DNA from: an uncultured Bacillota bacterium
GTDB lineage: Bacteria; Bacillota; Clostridia; Lachnospirales; CAG-274
NCBI GenBank assembly: GCA_958426775.1
Contig: CATZZP010000024.1
Coordinates: 1 to 29,139 of the forward strand
DNA length: 29,139 nt
Reading direction: 5' to 3'
The translations under genes were made by a program, and so were the position numbers. The notes under the pieces are model-generated. The model had not been told where the DNA came from. It did not search any database and saw only the letters and a list, made by a program, of their open reading frames with translations. The stretch's first letter is position 1, and each line of letters opens with the position of its first letter. Below are positions 23,840 through 29,139 of the stretch, piece by piece.

Positions 23840-26024
23840 ATTTTATATAGCTACTCTTTATCTCTTTATCCGACACACTGTAAAGCCGTCCGTCTTTATA
23901 GAGTATTGTTTTTATTACCGTTTCCTGACTATATTGGTCCTTACTGTGGGTAATTGTATCTACAGGTGTAAATTCACCCTTTGTTAAGTCTATTTTATAC
24001 ACGCATACTCCCTGAGCTACAGGCTCACCCTTAAAGGTATCGGTTACATTTGTGGTTACCTCTGTTGTTTCCTCAACTGCAAGAGTAGTTTCCTCTGTCT
24101 GAGCTGAGCTATCGGCAAGGGTAGTAACCTCTGATACGGTGGTTACTTCTGTCTGCTCATGTGTGTAAAACTCAACAGGTAATGCAAGTATACCCTCATC
24201 TGTGTTTAAAAGAATATTATCAGCATCAATCTTACCGCCTGTACTTACCGTAAAGCTTTCCTGCTGGTTATTAATATCAGCTATATTCAACATAGCTACA
24301 CTGCCGTCTGCCTTAATACAAATAAAGTTATCTGCATTTACATTCCTTACAGCAACTGCACCTGACGGTATATTAATTGTACCTATTTCCTTAGGAGTAT
24401 CAGTTAAATCAACAGCATATACTGCCTTTTCAACATCATCGCTCACAAGATAGCCTCTGCTGCCTATAAATCTTGCACTTACCATATTCCCTTCAACAGG
24501 AATATCCTCAATAACGGATATTTCCTCCATTTTTTCATCTAATAAGGCAACCTGTACCTTGTCCTTATTTTCAGAGGCAACTCTTAATATGCCGTTATAT
24601 TCATTAACACAAGCACTGTCAGGTATATTCATCTTCGTATAGGCAGCTGAGGCATAGCTTAAGCCCCCGTCACTTAATGAAAGCTTATACATTGATGTAC
24701 CCTCAGAGGATTTTGCAGAAATATAAAGGCTTTCTCCCGTAATGCTGTAATTATCACCACAGCCCAATATTCTGTACACATTCAAGGCTCTTGCCATATC
24801 ATTTATATTAAAAGCTAATATAGTAGTATATGCCTTATCTGCCATTTCGGGTACATAGCGTACATCAGAAAGGCTCTTTGTTTCGCCTATTGCTGTATTT
24901 GCACTGTCAAAGCAATCAGGTATATCATAGCTGTCTGCACTTTCTGCCTCTTGCTTTACAAAAAGATATACTATATTATCTTTTTTACAGGCAAGGGAAT
25001 AATCACCCTCAGCACCTATTTCTCTTGTAAGCACAGGTGCTTTTTTATCCAAGGTATCATAGACAGATATTGTACAGCCTGTAAAGCTCTCATCCGCCCT
25101 TTGACCTACAACTGATACATAATTTCCGTTAATATAAATACCGTATATTTCTGTTAAAGGTAAGTCTGTCCTGCTTATAGTTACAGGCTTTTCACCTACA
25201 GTGACAATATTAAGAGCATTTTCTCTTATAAAATAGATATATTTTCCGTCTGTTCTTATATTGCCGGGGATATTGGTATTGCTTGAGTCAAAACCAAGAG
25301 TAGTTATAGGGCTTTCCTCCTTACCTATACCAACACCCTCACCTAAAGCATTGAATATATTTACTGCACCGCTGCCTAAAAGCTCTTCAAGCTTTTTTTG
25401 TTCATCAACGGAGGGCAGGTTATTAACCTGAGGTTCAACCTCTGCCATAAAGCCATTAAGCTCCTCTTCATCAAGCTTTAACTCTGTATTACTTAAAACT
25501 GCCATACCCTTATACACTGAAAGCTTCTTATTAAAGCCCTCTGCAAAGCCGTCAAGAGAAATATAGGCTGTGTCATTTTTAAACTTAATTTGACAGACAG
25601 AACTTAATTCCTCTTCACCCGATGCCGAAACAAGGGTGGTTACATTTTTTTGTCCGTCTATAACCAGAGCGTTGTTATCCAGCCTGATTGTAGCAGTCTG
25701 TCTATCCTCGTTACCGCTTACTACAGCTCCGTACGCTTGTTTAAAAAATTCAACAGGTACAAGAAAAGAATTATTTTCTATTATAGGTACACAAGCAGCA
25801 TTTTCGTCGTTTACAAGCATTTGCTTTTGCTCCACAAGCATAACGGGACTTCTTTCATAAAGCACAACACACTCGCTTAAAATATCACTGTAGTGTACAC
25901 TATCCTTCAGAGGCTCTGTTGTAACACGGCTTTTATCGCTTATTCGCATTTGTGCTACCAGTACAATAGCAAGCAGTACAAAATAAACTAAAATAATATT
26001 AATTATCAGCTTGTTCTTTTTCAT
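23838..26024 (-). CDS. Membrane-anchored beta-propeller protein with stalk-like N-terminal domain
   Basis: The 728-residue protein has one N-terminal membrane helix (about 6-26) and faces outward. Residues about 35-170 resemble a stalk/Cu-amine-oxidase-N domain (FLVPVEFFKQAYG, ATIRLDNNALVIDG). Residues about 225-728 match the secreted beta-propeller family PF09826 (IRTDGKYIYFI, repeated blades, a final VCVYKIDL). A 40-residue Thr/Glu-rich run (623-662) interrupts the last blade. The role is unknown; such propellers may bind wall components or proteins. The ribosome site is AGGTAG before ATG 26024. It follows the M23 hydrolase gene by 48 bases and may share its transcript. Confidence 0.82.
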   Translation of the reverse strand: MKKNKLIINIILVYFVLLAIVLVAQMRISDKSRVTTEPLKDSVHYSDILSECVVLYERSPVMLVEQKQMLVNDENAACVPIIENNSFLVPVEFFKQAYGAVVSGNEDRQTATIRLDNNALVIDGQKNVTTLVSASGEEELSSVCQIKFKNDTAYISLDGFAEGFNKKLSVYKGMAVLSNTELKLDEEELNGFMAEVEPQVNNLPSVDEQKKLEELLGSGAVNIFNALGEGVGIGKEESPITTLGFDSSNTNIPGNIRTDGKYIYFIRENALNIVTVGEKPVTISRTDLPLTEIYGIYINGNYVSVVGQRADESFTGCTISVYDTLDKKAPVLTREIGAEGDYSLACKKDNIVYLFVKQEAESADSYDIPDCFDSANTAIGETKSLSDVRYVPEMADKAYTTILAFNINDMARALNVYRILGCGDNYSITGESLYISAKSSEGTSMYKLSLSDGGLSYASAAYTKMNIPDSACVNEYNGILRVASENKDKVQVALLDEKMEEISVIEDIPVEGNMVSARFIGSRGYLVSDDVEKAVYAVDLTDTPKEIGTINIPSGAVAVRNVNADNFICIKADGSVAMLNIADINNQQESFTVSTGGKIDADNILLNTDEGILALPVEFYTHEQTEVTTVSEVTTLADSSAQTEETTLAVEETTEVTTNVTDTFKGEPVAQGVCVYKIDLTKGEFTPVDTITHSKDQYSQETVIKTILYKDGRLYSVSDKEIKSSYIK

Positions 26025-26039
26025 AAATCTACCTCATTA

Positions 26040-26059
26040 GTGGAATAAGCTTATCCCAC
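26040..26059 (-). promoter_or_regulatory. Intercistronic hairpin between the M23 and beta-propeller genes
   Basis: This 20-base near-palindrome (8-bp stem with one mismatch around AGCT) has no T tract on the minus strand, so it is not an ordinary terminator. It could mark mRNA processing or protect a 3' end. Confidence 0.4.
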
Positions 26060-26072
26060 GGGTGTAGTATTG

Positions 26073-27245
26073 CTAGTAAATATACGGCGTTGGGTTGATG
26101 TGGCTGCCTCCTTGACGAATTTCAAAGTGCAGATGTACACCGGTTGAATAGCCTGTTGTACCCGCCTTTGAAATAACCTCTCCCTTTTTTACAGACTGAC
26201 CTACACTTACCAACAAAGCATTATTATGTGCATACAGTGTAGAATATCCGCCGCCGTGGTCAATAATAACACATTTGCCGTAGCCTCCACGGTTACCTGC
26301 ATAGATTACGGTACCGCTTGCTGAGGCAACAACATCTGTATTTAAGGTTGCTTTAAGGTCAACACCTGTATGGAATTCACTCCTACCGCTTATAGGTGAA
26401 GAACGATAGCCATAGCCTGAATTCGGTCTGTAGCCCGAATACCTTGGTACGGGATACATAAACTTACCTGAGGTTGCAGCGTAAACCTTACCTCTTGATG
26501 AGGAAAAACTGCTTGAGCTGCTTCTTGAGCTTGAGCTGTTTATAAGCTTTTGGATTTCGGCATCCTGCTTTTCCAAATCCTTTATTTGCTGTTCATAGGT
26601 GCTTATATCAGAGTTAAGCTCTTTTACTATACGGTTTTTTTCCGCTATACTTTCATTTAAGGCAGTTTTCTTAGCCTGCTGTTCTGCCTCTAAGCTTTCA
26701 AGGCTTTGCTTATCCTCTGTAATAGCCTTAACATTATTTGCAATTATAGTTTCATTTTTTTGATAATTTTCAAGCAAAGCATTATCGTACTCAATAAGAG
26801 CATTTACATACTCTACTCTTTTCAAGAAATCACTAAAGCCATCAGCCTCTAATAAAACGCTTAAATAAGAAGTTGTACCGTTTTCATACATAACCCTTAC
26901 ACGCTTTTTAAGGCTTTCGTACTGGTTTTCTCTGTCAAGGATAGCCTGCTTAAGCTCCTCCTGACTTACATTAAGTCTGTTTGTAGTTTCTGTCAGATCG
27001 TTAGTGATTACATCCAGCTCCCCCTGTACTCGGTTTAGCTGTGCATCAAGCTTTTCAAGCTCTGCAAGGGCATTTGTCTGCTCTGTTTTTGTTTCGCTCA
27101 GCTTATCCTTGGCAGTATCTATTCTATTTTGTATAGTGGAACGCTGTTGGGTGTAACCTCCGGTTTTTGCACCGTATACGCCTGTAACTGTAGTAGTAAT
27201 AAGCATAATGCTTATTAAAGGTATAATAAATTTTTTTAACTTCAA
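26073..27245 (-). CDS. Secreted M23 peptidoglycan hydrolase with coiled coil (EnvC/PcsB/CwlO-like partner of FtsEX)
   Basis: The 390-residue protein has a signal peptide (about 1-25), a long coiled coil (about 30-235), a Ser-rich linker (about 234-250) and a C-terminal M23/LytM domain. The zinc and catalytic residues are present: H292 and D296 (FHTGVDL), H340 (YAH), and H371 and H373 (HLHFE), so it should be active as an endopeptidase on peptidoglycan cross-links. This coiled-coil plus hydrolase layout next to ftsEX is that of proteins held inactive until FtsX pulls on the coiled coil. The start is TTG at 27243-27245 with AGGATG about 12 bases upstream, a weaker site than its neighbours. Confidence 0.92.
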   Translation of the reverse strand: MKLKKFIIPLISIMLITTTVTGVYGAKTGGYTQQRSTIQNRIDTAKDKLSETKTEQTNALAELEKLDAQLNRVQGELDVITNDLTETTNRLNVSQEELKQAILDRENQYESLKKRVRVMYENGTTSYLSVLLEADGFSDFLKRVEYVNALIEYDNALLENYQKNETIIANNVKAITEDKQSLESLEAEQQAKKTALNESIAEKNRIVKELNSDISTYEQQIKDLEKQDAEIQKLINSSSSRSSSSSFSSSRGKVYAATSGKFMYPVPRYSGYRPNSGYGYRSSPISGRSEFHTGVDLKATLNTDVVASASGTVIYAGNRGGYGKCVIIDHGGGYSTLYAHNNALLVSVGQSVKKGEVISKAGTTGYSTGVHLHFEIRQGGSHINPTPYIY

Positions 27246-27286
27246 AATAATTCACATCCTAATATAATTCTGAAAAAAACATTTTC

Positions 27287-28369
27287 TTATACGTTAAGGT
27301 GTTTTTCAAGAGAGCTGATACTACCTATTGAACCAAGTGCTATACCTATTAAAAGACCGATGGGTGCAATTACATAGAAAATATCAGACGCACTTTTAAG
27401 CTGTGCAAAAGAGGTAAGAAGCGGAATTCCGTTTATAAAGCCCGCTATACCGTCATAGCCCAGCCAACACACAATACAAGGTATAACAGCACCTATAAAA
27501 CCGATTATAATACCCTCAATAACAAAGGGCCAACGTATAAACCAGTCTGTTGCACCGACATATTTCATAATGTTAATTTCATTTTTACGTATAAATACAG
27601 TAAGCTTAATGGTATTCATAATTATACCTACAGAAATTACGCAAAGTATTGCTATAAGCACAACACTGCAAATACGCACAATTATATTAATTGTAACAAG
27701 TGCCTCTGTAACTTCCTTTAAGTGGCTTATTTTTTCAATGCCCTTAAATTCATAGCCTACATCTCCTACACTAAGGGTTTCCTCTGTTGTAGCCTCTGTA
27801 ATCAGCTCACCGTCACTTACTACGGCAGGTATTACGGCACCTGCTTCATTTGTAACGGGCTCTGTGGTTGCTTCTGTAACTGCCTCTGTTTCAGCCTCAG
27901 CTATTTCCTTGTTTATAGTATCTTCAAAGCTGAGCTGTATCTTTTCAAGCTCGTCTATAACTGCCGCCTGGTTAGCAACCGAATCTACCTTTATATCAAG
28001 GGAGCGTGGCAGAGGATTGTCCTCTCTCAGCCCCTCAAGGGCATCTGCACTAAACATAGTCTTAGCCTTGTCTAAGGCATCGTCCTTGGATAAATATTTA
28101 ACCTCTGTTACATGAGGTATCTGCTTTATCTGATGCTCTACCTCAGCAATCAGACTTTCATCAGGATCTTCACCGAACATAACGGAAATACTTACGTTAG
28201 ACTCAATCTGTTCAAGTACATAATCAATATTTACAGCTATACAAAGAGAAATAATTACTATAAAAATACAAGCACTTACTATTGCTATAGATGCAAGGCT
28301 CATAAGTCCGTTTTTAAATATACCCCGTACACCTTCGTTAAAGTGGTATCTTAAAGTCCTAAGCTTCAT
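27287..28369 (-). CDS. ftsX: Cell-division protein FtsX with a low-complexity insert in its outer domain
   Basis: FtsX is the membrane subunit of FtsEX, which couples ATP hydrolysis in the cell to activation of wall hydrolases outside. The 360-residue protein has one membrane helix at about 22-46, an extracellular domain to about 225 and three more helices (about 228-252, 280-302, 330-350). Family features are NEGVRGIFKN, EDNPLPRSLDIKV and KNEINIMKYVGATDWFIRWPF. FtsX is usually near 300 residues. The excess is a Thr/Glu-rich insert (about 150-205) inside the outer domain. The ATG at 28369 overlaps ftsE by 11 bases. The M23 partner gene follows. Confidence 0.93.
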   Translation of the reverse strand: MKLRTLRYHFNEGVRGIFKNGLMSLASIAIVSACIFIVIISLCIAVNIDYVLEQIESNVSISVMFGEDPDESLIAEVEHQIKQIPHVTEVKYLSKDDALDKAKTMFSADALEGLREDNPLPRSLDIKVDSVANQAAVIDELEKIQLSFEDTINKEIAEAETEAVTEATTEPVTNEAGAVIPAVVSDGELITEATTEETLSVGDVGYEFKGIEKISHLKEVTEALVTINIIVRICSVVLIAILCVISVGIIMNTIKLTVFIRKNEINIMKYVGATDWFIRWPFVIEGIIIGFIGAVIPCIVCWLGYDGIAGFINGIPLLTSFAQLKSASDIFYVIAPIGLLIGIALGSIGSISSLEKHLNV

Positions 28370-29048
28370 CGTCGTAACCGCCTTCCCTTACATCTCTGAG
28401 TACAACGCCCTTTTGCATTGTAATAACTCTTTTCTGCATACGGTCTACTATATCCCTTGCATGGGTAGCCATAACAACCGTTGTGCCTCTTGAATTAATA
28501 TCGTTCAAAAGCTCCATAATTTCCCAAGCCGTTTCAGGGTCAAGGTTACCTGTAGGCTCGTCTGCAAGGAGAATAGGCGGCTTGTTTATAATTGCTCTTG
28601 CAAGGGCTACCCTCTGCTGTTCACCACCCGAAAGCTGGTTAGGGTACGCCTTAGCCTTTTTTGCCAAGCCTACAAGTGCAAGAACCTGAGGCACTGTCTT
28701 TCTTATAGCCTTTGGGCTTGCCTCAACTATCTGCATGGCAAAAGCAACATTTTCATAAACTGTCTTTGACGGCAAAAGCCTGAAGTCCTGGAAAACTACA
28801 CCTACCTTACGTCTTAAATAAGGTATTTCCTTTCTTCTTAAGGTAGTAATATCCATATCATCTACAATAAGCGAGCCGCTTGTAGGGTCAACCTCCTTAA
28901 GCAGCATTTTAATAAAGGTGGATTTACCAGAGCCTGAGCTACCTACAACAAAGACAAACTCCCCCTTGTTTATGTTAAGGGATACATCCTTAAGAGCAAC
29001 TGCACCGTTATCCTCATAAACCTTTGTTATGTGTTCAAGCGTAATCAA
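28359..29048 (-). CDS. ftsE: Cell-division ATP-binding protein FtsE
   Basis: FtsE is the cytosolic ATPase of the FtsEX complex. The 229-residue protein has Walker A GSSGSGKST (36-44), the Q-loop VFQDFRLL (85-92), signature LSGGEQQ (139-145), Walker B ILLADEP (159-165) and the switch region ATHARDIV. The length and the QDFRLL segment are typical of FtsE and separate it from lipoprotein-export LolD-type ATPases. The start is TTG at 29046-29048 with AAGGAAG upstream. No promoter is recognisable in the 91 bases to the window edge. Confidence 0.95.
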   Translation of the reverse strand: MITLEHITKVYEDNGAVALKDVSLNINKGEFVFVVGSSGSGKSTFIKMLLKEVDPTSGSLIVDDMDITTLRRKEIPYLRRKVGVVFQDFRLLPSKTVYENVAFAMQIVEASPKAIRKTVPQVLALVGLAKKAKAYPNQLSGGEQQRVALARAIINKPPILLADEPTGNLDPETAWEIMELLNDINSRGTTVVMATHARDIVDRMQKRVITMQKGVVLRDVREGGYDDEA

Positions 29049-29082
29049 ATCAATAACTTCCTTCCCATTTCTTTTGGTAAAG

Positions 29083-29109
29083 CTTTTCTTTATGCCCCAT
29101 AAAGAAAAG
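29083..29109. repeat. Perfect 12-bp inverted repeat upstream of ftsE
   Basis: The arms 29083-29094 and 29098-29109 are exact complements around CCC. A T-rich run (GGTTTTTATT) follows on the plus strand, so it would terminate plus-strand transcripts best, but no plus-strand gene is present here. On the minus strand it would fold in the ftsE leader. Confidence 0.55.
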
Positions 29110-29139
29110 GTTTTTATTGAGGGATTTTTATAAGGCTAC

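Noticed and set aside
23950..24180. Repeated GTT/TTC triplet tract as a possible CRISPR or satellite
   Set aside because: It is the coding strand complement of the Thr/Glu tract of the beta-propeller protein; there are no spacers or regular repeat units.

Overview
The window is AT-rich chromosomal DNA that suggests an anaerobic clostridial Firmicute using the standard bacterial code. The evidence is strong AGGAGG-type ribosome sites, a tmk-holB-ricT-rsmI cluster, an ftsEX-M23 cluster, dgkA, and stalk-domain (Cu-amine-oxidase-N-like) secreted proteins. A very large secreted pectate lyase points to a pectin user, plausibly from gut or rumen. The species cannot be named from the sequence.

Layout: (1) 1-5053, minus strand: a giant multidomain PL9 pectate lyase whose C-terminus runs off the left edge, behind its own sigma-A promoter. 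(2) 5356-11493, minus: an operon-like block made of an ABC ATPase, an ABC-2 permease, a GldG-like protein and a DUF4340 protein (a Gld-type exporter or envelope complex), followed closely by thiE and a HAD phosphatase. (3) 11654-16431, minus: tmk, holB, ricT, a TrmN6-like methyltransferase, rsmI and queC, tightly packed from one promoter. This is the Bacillus tmk-holB-yaaT-yabB-rsmI neighbourhood without darA, yaaR, yabA and yazA, and with queC added. (4) about 16590-20895, plus: a decayed integrative element. It holds a small Cys-rich ORF, a DUF3789-type ORF, a broken HTH gene, half a flavodoxin, an apparently intact tetR-MATE efflux pair with two operator-like repeats, a broken FMN oxidoreductase and a piece of a large serine recombinase. 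(5) 20959-22475, minus: tRNA-Leu(UAG), dgkA and a stalk-domain secreted protein with an ECF-sigma-like promoter. (6) 22605-23789, plus: a class I/II aminotransferase. (7) 23838-29048, minus: ftsE, ftsX, an EnvC/PcsB-like M23 hydrolase and a membrane-anchored beta-propeller protein, closed by a terminator shared with the convergent aminotransferase.

How they work together: FtsEX is expected to gate the M23 hydrolase across the membrane. The TetR protein probably represses its own promoter and the downstream MATE pump. The RNA-modification and replication genes are housekeeping. A recurring oddity is Thr/Glu-rich low-complexity sequence. It occurs in the pectate lyase tail and the DUF4340 stem, and it is inserted inside folded regions of FtsX and the beta-propeller protein. 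The cytosolic ABC ATPase carries a related acidic repeated tail.
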